Source: Pseudomonadota bacterium
Lineage (GTDB): Bacteria > Pseudomonadota > Alphaproteobacteria > Rhizobiales > Xanthobacteraceae
Assembly: GCA_021823875.1 (NCBI GenBank)
Contig: JAKAMD010000228.1
Location: forward strand, 1 to 5,965
Direction: 5' to 3'
DNA: 5,965 nucleotides
Shown here: one piece after another, positions 1-5,965 of the stretch
How the letters are laid out: the number at the start of each line of letters is the position of its first letter
Numbering within the stretch: position 1 is the first letter of the stretch
Position numbers and translations under genes: made by a program
The notes under the pieces: generated by a model
The model's input: only the letters and a program-made list of their open reading frames with translations
Told to the model about the DNA's origin: nothing
Database searches by the model: none

Positions 1-27
1 GCCGTGGCGATGGGCAAGCTGATCTGA
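1..27 (+). CDS. gap: C-terminal end of probable glyceraldehyde-3-phosphate dehydrogenase (partial)
   Basis: Only the last eight codons are present; they read AVAMGKLI and end in TGA. GAPDH proteins of alphaproteobacteria commonly end in a similar short segment (a Thr/Ala-Val-Ala helix followed by Lys-Leu-Ile or like residues), and gap directly upstream of pgk is the usual order in this group. The call rests on this short match and on context, since no catalytic part is visible. The enzyme would make 1,3-bisphosphoglycerate, the substrate of the next gene product. The use of TGA as stop here also shows that TGA terminates translation in this genome. Confidence 0.6.
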   Translation, partial: AVAMGKLI

Positions 28-81
28 GCCGGGCCGTCCCCGGGGGCGCGGCGCGTTCGCCGCAATTGATCTGCCGCAAAC

Positions 82-112
82 CCGGGACCGCCATAATCCG
101 TAATGGTCCCGG
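82..112. repeat. Inverted repeat in the gap-pgk intergenic gap
   Basis: CCGGGACC (82-89) and GGTCCCGG (105-112) are a perfect 8-bp inverted repeat around a 15-nt AT-richer centre that contains CATAAT (92-97). It lies between the gap stop (27) and the preferred pgk start (165). It could be a transcript hairpin that sets the gap/pgk ratio, or a binding site over an internal promoter. There is no T-tract after it, so it is not a simple terminator. No -35 element at good spacing from CATAAT is evident. Function is inferred only. Confidence 0.4.
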
Positions 113-164
113 ATCGGCGGCGCCCCCTGCTTGGCGCCCGTTTTCGGGGCACGAGACCTTCCAC

Positions 165-1361
<1,197 letters not shown>

Positions 1362-1402
1362 CGGAAATCAGCGCCCTCCCCGGGCAGCGGTATTGGATTT
1401 AT

Positions 1403-1408
1403 GGAGGG
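1403..1408 (+). promoter_or_regulatory. Shine-Dalgarno site of fba
   Basis: GGAGGG ends five bases before ATG 1414 and is a strong ribosome-binding site. It decides the start: the frame is open from a TTG at 1393, but that codon has no comparable site, and it would add seven residues not expected in class I aldolases. Confidence 0.85.
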
Positions 1409-1413
1409 AAACG

Positions 1414-2436
1414 ATGAATCTCGCTGACTTGAACAAGATCGCTTGCGCCATGGTGGCGCCCGGCCGCGGCATCCTGGCCGCCGACGAATCCACCGGCACC
1501 ATCAAGAAGCGCTTCGACGCCATCGGCGTGGAATCGACCGAGGACAATCGCCGCGACTACCGCGAGCTGCTGTTCCGCTCGGCCGAGGGCATGAAGCACA
1601 TTTCGGGCGTCATTCTCTATGACGAGACCATCTGGCAAAAGGCCAAAGACGGCACACCGCTGGTCGAGGTCATCAAGAAGGCCGGCGCCATCCCCGGCAT
1701 CAAGGTCGATGAAGGCACCAAGCCGCTGCCGTTCTGCCCGGGCGAAGTGATCACCGCGGGCCTCGACAAGCTCGCCGACCGTCTGCCGAAGTACTACGAG
1801 CAAGGCGCGCGCTTCGCCAAATGGCGGGCGGTGATCGACATCGCGGCCGGGATCCCGACCCATACCTGCGTCTGGGCCAATGCGCATGCGTTGGCGCGCT
1901 ACGCCGCGCTCTGCCAGGTCAACCAGATCGTGCCGATCGTAGAGCCGGAAGTGCTGATGGACGGCGATCACGACATCGACCGCTGCCTCCAGGTGACGAC
2001 CTGGGTGCTGAAGGAGACGTTCCAGCAGCTCTACTACAACAAGGTCGCGCTCGAAGGCATGGTGCTCAAGCCCAACATGGCGATCGCCGGCAAGAAGAGC
2101 GCGAAGAAAGCCTCGGTCGAAGAAGTCGCCGAGAAGACCGTTAAGATGCTGAAGGAATGCGTGCCGGGCGCGGTGCCGGGGATCGCGTTCCTGTCCGGCG
2201 GCCAGAGCGACGAGGAGGCAACCGCCCATCTCGACGCCATGAACAAGATTGGCGGCCTGCCCTGGAAGCTCACCTTCTCCTACGGCCGCGCGCTGCAGGC
2301 GGCGCCGCAGAAGACCTGGGCCGGCAAGGCCGCCAATGTCCCGGCCGCCCAGAAAGCGTTCACCCACCGCGCCGAGATGAACGGCCTCGCCGCGCTCGGC
2401 CAGTGGAAGGCCGATCTGGAGAAGAAGGCGGCCTGA
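1414..2436 (+). CDS. fba: Class I fructose-bisphosphate aldolase
   Basis: Cytoplasmic Schiff-base aldolase that cleaves or forms fructose 1,6-bisphosphate from dihydroxyacetone phosphate and glyceraldehyde 3-phosphate, needing no metal. The 340-aa product is of the animal/plant-like class I type. Residues that correspond to the known active site are all visible: Asp24 in LAADESTGT, Lys97 in IKVDEGTKP, Lys136 in ARFAKWRAV, Glu177 and Glu179 in PIVEPEV, the Schiff-base Lys219 in LEGMVLKPNM, the phosphate-binding SGGQS (261-265) and Arg292 in SYGRALQ. The C-terminus lacks the conserved Tyr that ends the animal enzymes and finishes in EKKAA. The gene follows pgk by 52 bp with no terminator between, suggesting one transcript, and is followed by a strong terminator. 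Class I rather than the more common bacterial class II aldolase fits Bradyrhizobium-like bacteria. The symbol is generic; naming of this type varies. Confidence 0.96.
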   Translation: MNLADLNKIACAMVAPGRGILAADESTGTIKKRFDAIGVESTEDNRRDYRELLFRSAEGMKHISGVILYDETIWQKAKDGTPLVEVIKKAGAIPGIKVDEGTKPLPFCPGEVITAGLDKLADRLPKYYEQGARFAKWRAVIDIAAGIPTHTCVWANAHALARYAALCQVNQIVPIVEPEVLMDGDHDIDRCLQVTTWVLKETFQQLYYNKVALEGMVLKPNMAIAGKKSAKKASVEEVAEKTVKMLKECVPGAVPGIAFLSGGQSDEEATAHLDAMNKIGGLPWKLTFSYGRALQAAPQKTWAGKAANVPAAQKAFTHRAEMNGLAALGQWKADLEKKAA

Positions 2437-2465
2437 GCGTCGACTAAATCGCGCGGCAAAATTAA

Positions 2466-2499
2466 CGGCGCCGGGCACATGGCCCGGCGCCGCTTTTTT
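2466..2499 (+). terminator. Rho-independent terminator after fba
   Basis: CGGCGCCGGGC (2466-2476) pairs perfectly over 11 bp with GCCCGGCGCCG (2482-2492), loop ACATG, followed by C and six T (2494-2499). It sits 29 bp after the fba stop and would end the gap-pgk-fba transcript before it runs into the opposing cytochrome gene. Confidence 0.93.
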
Positions 2500-2521
2500 A
2501 CGGACGGCTTCTGACGTCCGT
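2500..2521. repeat. Small inverted repeat between convergent genes
   Basis: ACGGACG (2500-2506) and CGTCCGT (2515-2521) form a perfect 7-bp stem with an 8-nt loop, directly after the T-tract of the fba terminator and four bases past the stop codon of the minus-strand cytochrome gene. For the minus-strand transcript this is the first hairpin after the stop, but it is followed by A residues rather than U, so it is not a standard intrinsic terminator. It may act with the longer stem at 2466-2492 to stabilise or end that mRNA. Confidence 0.4.
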
Positions 2522-2525
2522 CGCG

Positions 2526-3992
2526 TTACTCGAAGATCGGCATCTTCAGACCGGGCACGCCGGCCAGCCGGCCATTGCGCGAATGGCACTGCTTGCAGGC
2601 GAGCGCCTTCTCTTTCGGCGCCACCATGTGGGTGATCGGCCAATAATAGACCGTGTCGACGAAGCCGAACTTGCCCGAATAGGGAAGCCCGGCCGCCTTC
2701 ATGCCGGCCGTCAGCGCTTTGGCCCAATCGAAGGTGCGCCAGAACGCGTTGTCGTCGCGGCCGAACACGTGCGGCAGCAGCAGCGTCTTGTTGACCGAGT
2801 CATAGGGCTGCTTGCCGCGCATCGCCTTGAACGGCCAGATGCGTGACTTGCCGTCGGTGGGCGAACCGCCAACGATATTGATCGGAACGACCTTGGAGTC
2901 GTCGATCTTCATGTCGCGCAACGTGTAGGTGATTTCGCCGTTGAACCAACGATAGGTCGGCACCACGTTGGCCTGCCATTTGAAGTTGCCCTTCATGGTA
3001 TCGTAGTCGACCTCGCCCTTATCGTTGCGCACGACGAACGGCTTGCCGTCACGCAGCTTGCCGGCGGTCGACCAGTCCCACACCATCTTGGTCGGATTCT
3101 TGCGGGCAAATTCCGGGATGTGGCAGGTCTGGCAGGCGATCTTGGCGACGTGCTTGTTGAGCGTGGCACCGGATGCGCTCTTGTGCGGCGTAGCCGTGTG
3201 GCAGTGCTCGCAGCTCGCCGGTGCTTCGACCGCCGGGCTGTAGGTCGCCTGCGGGTCGTAGCGTGAGCCGAAGGTGATGTGCGAGCGGGTCTTGTGACAG
3301 GTCGCGCACGAGAAATTCATGCCGTCCGCCGCCATGTGGACGTCGAGATCGCGGCTCGGCTTGGCGAGCGACGAGTCGATGTCGCCATGCTTTACCGCAT
3401 CACCGCCGCCGCCGAAGAAGTGACAGACGCCGCAGTTCTGCCGGCCCGGCGCAGCGACGCTCTGCGCCACTTTGGCGAGATCGGCCACCGGCCAGACCTT
3501 GCCGGGCGGGAACTCTTTCGGCACGTAATTGGGATGGCCGGCATCGGTCGGGAATTTCTTGTAGGTGCCGGTCTGGTCGTGACAGACGAGGCAGTCGACA
3601 TTGGCTTCCTTGGTGAAGTCGAACTTGTCGTCCTTCCAGCCATAGCCGACATGGCAGGAAGTGCAGCGTGCCTCGTTCGAGCGCAGCGAAACGCAGAAGT
3701 TATTGATCACGTTTCGCTTGCCGAGCTTCTGGCCGGTGTGCGGATTGGTGTAGTCCCAGGTCCAATGAATGCTCTTTTGCACCTGCTTGGCAGCGTCGCG
3801 ATGGCAGCTCAGGCAGGCCTGGGTGACATCGGGGCCGGTCTTGAACGGCCCCTTTAGGGCCGTGAACTTGGAGTGATCGACCCCGGCTTGCGCGGTCGCC
3901 GCGAACAATAAGATCGGTAACGCGAGGACGGTGACGGTCAGCCCAGCTAGCATCGGCCGCCAGGCCCAGGAGGGATGCGGGTGGGTCGGCAT
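2526..3992 (-). CDS. otr: Secreted octaheme c-type cytochrome, octaheme tetrathionate reductase (Otr) family
   Basis: Predicted periplasmic multiheme reductase of 488 aa. A signal peptide (hydrophobic core about 14-32, likely cut after TAQA at 36) leads to a mature chain with eight CxxCH haem motifs starting at Cys60, Cys110, Cys134, Cys187, Cys229, Cys261, Cys287 and Cys466; the last lies some 175 residues beyond the seventh. The segment NNFCVSLRSNEARCTSCH (97-114) with the extra Cys100, and GYGWKDD after it, is typical of the Otr family as I recall it. Shewanella Otr reduces tetrathionate, nitrite and hydroxylamine in vitro; the physiological substrate here is unknown. No C-terminal membrane helix is seen, so electrons must come from a quinol dehydrogenase or small cytochrome encoded elsewhere. 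ATG 3992 is chosen because it is preceded by AAAGGGG at good spacing and starts a clean signal peptide; the frame continues upstream to a TTG at 4109, but that part would precede the signal sequence. Convergent with fba and divergent from ctaG, so probably its own transcription unit. Confidence 0.9.
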   Translation of the reverse strand: MPTHPHPSWAWRPMLAGLTVTVLALPILLFAATAQAGVDHSKFTALKGPFKTGPDVTQACLSCHRDAAKQVQKSIHWTWDYTNPHTGQKLGKRNVINNFCVSLRSNEARCTSCHVGYGWKDDKFDFTKEANVDCLVCHDQTGTYKKFPTDAGHPNYVPKEFPPGKVWPVADLAKVAQSVAAPGRQNCGVCHFFGGGGDAVKHGDIDSSLAKPSRDLDVHMAADGMNFSCATCHKTRSHITFGSRYDPQATYSPAVEAPASCEHCHTATPHKSASGATLNKHVAKIACQTCHIPEFARKNPTKMVWDWSTAGKLRDGKPFVVRNDKGEVDYDTMKGNFKWQANVVPTYRWFNGEITYTLRDMKIDDSKVVPINIVGGSPTDGKSRIWPFKAMRGKQPYDSVNKTLLLPHVFGRDDNAFWRTFDWAKALTAGMKAAGLPYSGKFGFVDTVYYWPITHMVAPKEKALACKQCHSRNGRLAGVPGLKMPIFE

Positions 3993-3997
3993 GGTCG

Positions 3998-4004
3998 CCC
4001 CTTT
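3998..4004 (-). promoter_or_regulatory. Shine-Dalgarno site of the octaheme cytochrome gene
   Basis: On the minus strand AAAGGGG lies five bases before ATG 3992-3990. It supports this start over the more upstream in-frame TTG at 4109. Confidence 0.75.
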
Positions 4005-4072
4005 GTTTCGCCTGTGCCAAGCCGGCGCGCGGCCGCCCGGCGACGGCGCATTGCGCAGAACGTGCTCCCGGA

Positions 4073-4094
4073 TACATTCAACGACCTGAATGTA
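4073..4094. promoter_or_regulatory. Candidate operator: perfect 8-6-8 inverted repeat
   Basis: TACATTCA (4073-4080), spacer ACGACC, TGAATGTA (4087-4094). The 22-bp dyad has the size of a site for a dimeric helix-turn-helix regulator and stands out as AT-rich against a very GC-rich background. It lies 81-102 bp upstream of the octaheme cytochrome start codon, a usual place for an operator or activator site. The half-site order (TTCA..TGAA) is not the FNR/FixK order (TTGA..TCAA), so the regulator is unknown. The ctaG start is over 260 bp away. Confidence 0.55.
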
Positions 4095-4095
4095 C

Positions 4096-4109
4096 ATGAG
4101 GTGGATCAA
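4096..4109 (-). promoter_or_regulatory. Weak FNR/FixK-like box
   Basis: On the minus strand TTGATCCACCTCAT matches the FNR-type consensus TTGAT-N4-ATCAA at 8 of 10 positions; the first half is perfect and the second is poor. It is upstream of the octaheme cytochrome gene and next to the perfect dyad. Anaerobic control would suit a multiheme reductase, but an 8 of 10 match can arise by chance. Confidence 0.2.
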
Positions 4110-4357
4110 CGGACCTGCGGCAGCGCAGCAATGTCGAAATGCGATAGCTTTGGGATGCCGGAACGACGCGTATTTTGCGTGCTCGTCAACAGCGCGGCCA
4201 AAAGCCGCGCCGCGTTATGAGAGATCGTCGGCAGCGAATGAAAACGCCACGGCCTGCGCGCCGCAAGAATCGCCATTGCCCTATTCACGCCGCCGGCCGC
4301 CGCTAGTAATAGAACACCGGCCGGGGGCGGCAGCGGAAACAGACAGCGGACGTTGCG

Positions 4358-5303
4358 ATGGTGGAGCGCGGAGGCAGCGTCCCCTTGCCGGATATCGAGT
4401 GCAGAACTTCGTTAAGGAGCACAACGGCGCCGCGGCTCGATGCCGCAGTCTACGCGGCGCTTGCGCTCGCCGCCGTGCTGTTGTGGTGGCTCACTCGCAC
4501 CCATGCCCTGCTGTTGCCGTTCTGGGCGCCTTGGGAATTCTCTTTCGTCGAATTTCTCAGCGGCTGGGTCGGAGCCTGATGGTATTGGCGCGGCCTCACT
4601 TTGACGCCCGCCGCCGAGCGGCCTTCGCTGGCGCGCCGCATCTCGTTCTTTGCCGGCGTTCTGATCATCTACGCGGTGCTGGAGACGCTTTTCGAATATC
4701 TCGCCGAGCGCCAGTTCTTCTTCAACCGCATCGAGCATGTGGTGATGCATCACCTCGGACCGTTCCTGCTGGCGCTGTCCTGGCCGGGCGCCACGCTGAT
4801 AAGCGGCATGCCGGCCTGGGCGCAGCGCCTCGCCGCTCATCCGCCGATCGAGCGCACCGTCTATGTGCTGCAGCAGCCGGCGCCGGCGGCGTTCCTGTTC
4901 GTCGGTTCGTTCTTCTTCTGGCTGATCCCGCCGATCCATTTCCAGCCATGATCGATCCCCGCCTGTACGCGCTGATGAACTGGACCATGGTGGCCGACGG
5001 CGTCCTGTTCTGGGCCTGGTGCTCGATCCGCGCCCCAAGCCGCCGGCACGTGCCGGCTTCGGCACGCGCGATCTCTATTCATTCTACGATCTGTGCGGCC
5101 GTATCTATCCCGGCATGGGCGCGCTTTACGACCAGACCGTCGGCGGTCTAATCATCTGGATACCAACGGCCATGATGAGCGTGCTGGCTCTGGTCTTGGT
5201 GCTCAACGCCCTGCGGCGCAGCGAAGAAAGGACTGTGAATGATGAATTCAACGACAAGAACACGGCGCAAGCGAGCGTGCAGGCGCGCCAACCGACCGGC
5301 TAG
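4358..5303 (+). pseudogene. ctaG: Broken caa3-type cytochrome c oxidase assembly factor (CtaG-like)
   Basis: Multi-helix inner-membrane protein of the caa3_CtaG type, which helps assemble copper-containing terminal oxidase. The similarity runs through three frames. Frame A (4358-4951) encodes a first membrane helix (about 4445-4495), WAPWEFSFVEFLSGW, then RQFFFNRIEHVVMHHLGPFLLALSWPG-type family sequence and FFFWLIPPIHFQ. It is cut by a TGA at 4577-4579, where the next residues (WYWRG) continue the family pattern. At 4946-4947 one base appears missing, shifting to MIDPRLYALMNWTMVADG (4948 on). At about 5014-5016 another base is missing, shifting to LVLDPRPKPPAR, then RDLYSFYDLCGR and GGLIIWIPTAMMSV, ending at 5303. 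The join between GFGT and RDLYSFYDL lacks the membrane segment I expect there, so an in-frame deletion near 5065 is likely. Start ATG 4358 is uncertain and has a poor ribosome site. Not the same family as Cox11, which shares the name ctaG in some species. Confidence 0.8.
5227..5232 (+). promoter_or_regulatory. Shine-Dalgarno site of the copper chaperone gene
   Basis: AAAGGA lies six bases before ATG 5239, inside the end of the ctaG-like reading frame. A second ATG follows at 5242; the spacing favours 5239. Confidence 0.6.
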
Positions 5304-5733
5304 CGCGCTGACGGCGATCCTGCTCGGCACCGCCGTGCTGGCGCCCACGTTGGCGGCGGCTGCGGGCGGCGTCAGTGTCGAGAAGCCCTGGATGCGTTTC
5401 ATCATCAAGGCGCGGCCGGCCGCCGGCTATTTCACGCTGAAGAACGACGGCGACAGCGCGGTCGAACTGACCGGCGCTTCCTCCAGCGGCTGCGGCATGG
5501 TGATGCTGCACCAGACCAAGCAGGTGAACGGCGTCGACCGGATGATGATGGTCAAGAGCGTGACGGTGCCGGCGCACGGCAGCTTGAGCTTTGCGCCCGG
5601 CGGCTATCATTTGATGTGCATGGAACCGCAGAACAACATGGCGATCGGCGCCAGTGTGCCGGTCATCTTGAAATTCGCCAACGGCAAGACGATCACCGCA
5701 ACCTTTCCGGTGAAAGGCCCGGGCGGGATGTAG
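5239..5733 (+). CDS. pccA: Periplasmic copper chaperone, PCuAC family
   Basis: Predicted exported Cu(I) carrier that delivers copper for CuA/CuB site assembly in cytochrome oxidase. The 164-aa product has a long Arg-rich n-region (RTRRKRACRR), a hydrophobic stretch (about 22-42) ending in Ala-rich sequence suitable for signal cleavage, then a beta-rich domain beginning VSVEKPWMRF and containing PAAGYFTLKNDG. The family copper motif H-X10-M-X21-H-X-M is complete: His91, Met102, His124, Met126. Extra sulfur ligands nearby are Met88 and Met90, Met103-Met104, Cys127, Met128 and Met134. The C-terminus is short and has no His/Met-rich tail. The gene overlaps the ctaG-like frame by 65 bp, which implies an operon with translational coupling and may explain the odd basic N-terminus. 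PCuAC next to a CtaG-type assembly gene is a sensible pair for oxidase biogenesis. This gene is intact although its partner is broken. The symbol follows Rhodobacter PccA. Confidence 0.92.
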   Translation: MMNSTTRTRRKRACRRANRPASALTAILLGTAVLAPTLAAAAGGVSVEKPWMRFIIKARPAAGYFTLKNDGDSAVELTGASSSGCGMVMLHQTKQVNGVDRMMMVKSVTVPAHGSLSFAPGGYHLMCMEPQNNMAIGASVPVILKFANGKTITATFPVKGPGGM

Positions 5734-5766
5734 CGTTTCATCGATCTGCGGCTCACTCCTCTCCAC

Positions 5767-5855
5767 CGTCATGCCCGGGCTTGTCCCGGGCATCCACGTC
5801 TTGAGGGCGTGCAACGGCAAAGACGTAGATGGCCGGGACAAGCCCGGCCATGACG
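5767..5855. repeat. Paired intergenic palindromic repeat (alphaproteobacterial REP-like)
   Basis: Two 36-nt arms, 5767-5802 and 5820-5855, are inverted copies with three mismatches around a 17-nt centre. Each arm is itself a hairpin: ATGCCCGGG (5771-5779) with CCCGGGCAT (5785-5793), and ATGGCCGGG (5829-5837) with CCCGGCCAT (5843-5851), each with a 5-nt loop. Two of the three differences between arms are compensatory within the small hairpins. I recall near-identical units scattered between genes in Bradyrhizobium and relatives, where they are often mistranslated as short peptides. It follows the copper chaperone stop by 33 bp and may also serve as a bidirectional transcription end. Confidence 0.85.
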
Positions 5856-5886
5856 ACTTGCTAGGGCGCTCGCGAGAAACCGTCTA

Positions 5887-5965
5887 TCACAGCCAGCTCA
5901 AGAGCCGCCGCCACCAATTTCCGCTGCCGGCGCCGGCCACCATCGCGCGCAGATCGTCGGTCAGC
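5887..5965 (-). CDS. Possible C-terminal fragment of an unidentified gene (partial)
   Basis: On the minus strand 25 codons read in from the window edge (first full codon at 5964) and end in TGA at 5889-5887; the peptide ends GSGNWWRRLLSWL. About 22 of 25 third positions are G or C, as in the real genes here, and the stop lies just beyond the paired repeat, which fits a convergent gene end. I do not recognise the protein; the Trp/Arg/Leu tail gives no function. It could also be chance open sequence. Confidence 0.35.
   Translation of the reverse strand, partial: LTDDLRAMVAGAGSGNWWRRLLSWL

Larger units (their letters stand above)
3993..4357. other. Divergent intergenic region between octaheme cytochrome and ctaG remnant
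   Basis: About 365 bp without a convincing gene. Open frames cross it on both strands, but their peptides are rich in Arg, Ala and Pro with no recognisable motif, and they overlap the signals below. It holds the ribosome site of the cytochrome gene, the inverted repeat at 4073-4094, a weak FNR-like box at 4096-4109, a 7-bp perfect hairpin (GCGCGGC 4192-4198, loop CAAAA, GCCGCGC 4204-4210, no T-tract) and a 7-bp direct repeat CAGCGGA at 4331-4337 and 4344-4350, just before the ctaG start. No clear sigma-70 promoter could be assigned for either direction. Confidence 0.6.

Noticed and set aside
66..164. In-frame extension of pgk to a TTG start at 66
   Set aside because: The added 33 residues have no family similarity, there is no ribosome site, and ATG 165 gives the standard PGK N-terminus and length.
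1399..2727. Long minus-strand open frame opposite fba
   Set aside because: It is antisense to a certain gene, spans the terminator, is rich in Arg, Ala and Leu as expected from GC-rich shadow frames, and has no recognisable domain.
3279..3857. Plus-strand open frame opposite the octaheme cytochrome
   Set aside because: Antisense shadow of a gene with eight clear haem motifs; no own motifs or ribosome site.
4005..4021. Sigma-54-like promoter (TTGGCAC on the minus strand) before the octaheme cytochrome
   Set aside because: The -24 half looks good, but the expected -12 TTGC is AAAC, and the start of transcription would fall in the ribosome site.
4577..4579. TGA as a selenocysteine codon or altered genetic code
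   Set aside because: The context points to Trp, TGA ends gap and fba normally, and the gene has other lesions that recoding cannot explain.
4090..5151. Long plus-strand open frame of 353 codons through the intergenic gap and ctaG
   Set aside because: Only the part from 4948 to about 5013 resembles a protein family, and that part is a shifted piece of ctaG. The rest is Arg/Ala-rich non-family sequence.
5616..5804. Short plus-strand frame running into the intergenic repeat
   Set aside because: It is a shadow of the copper chaperone, and its tail is the usual spurious peptide translated from the REP-like repeat.
5248..5841. Minus-strand frame of 197 codons opposite the copper chaperone
   Set aside because: Begins inside the paired repeat with the typical spurious MPGTSPGMT peptide and then mirrors the chaperone gene.

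Overview
The window looks like chromosomal DNA from a high-GC alphaproteobacterium of the order Hyphomicrobiales (Bradyrhizobium, Rhodopseudomonas, Xanthobacteraceae or a relative). The grounds are the strong G/C bias at third codon positions, the gap-pgk-fba gene order with a class I aldolase, and an intergenic repeat built around GGGACAAGCCC, a type I recall as abundant in that group. This assignment comes from memory of gene order and style, not from a search.

Left part (1-2521), plus strand: the last codons of a probable gap (glyceraldehyde-3-phosphate dehydrogenase), a complete pgk (phosphoglycerate kinase, 398 aa) and a complete class I fructose-bisphosphate aldolase gene (340 aa). They form a central carbon block (glycolysis, gluconeogenesis, possibly the Calvin cycle), closed by a textbook rho-independent terminator at 2466-2499.

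Middle part (2526-3992), minus strand and convergent with fba: a secreted octaheme c-type cytochrome of 488 aa with eight CxxCH motifs. It resembles the octaheme tetrathionate reductase (Otr) family and is probably a periplasmic reductase for a sulfur or nitrogen oxyanion. A perfect 8-6-8 inverted repeat at 4073-4094, about 80 bp before its start codon, is a good operator candidate. The 365-bp gap between this gene and the next is otherwise non-coding as far as I can see.

Right part (4358-5733), plus strand: a caa3-type CtaG-like membrane protein (cytochrome c oxidase assembly) that is broken by an in-frame TGA, two single-base frameshifts and apparently an in-frame loss of one membrane segment. 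It is followed by an intact periplasmic copper chaperone of the PCuAC family with the full H-X10-M-X21-H-X-M copper site. The pair would normally serve copper supply to a terminal oxidase; here only the chaperone looks functional.

End (5734-5965): a paired intergenic repeat with two 36-nt inverted arms, each a small hairpin, then a possible C-terminal fragment of a minus-strand gene that runs out of the window. The points most worth checking are the decayed ctaG, the octaheme cytochrome with its operator, and the covarying hairpin pair.
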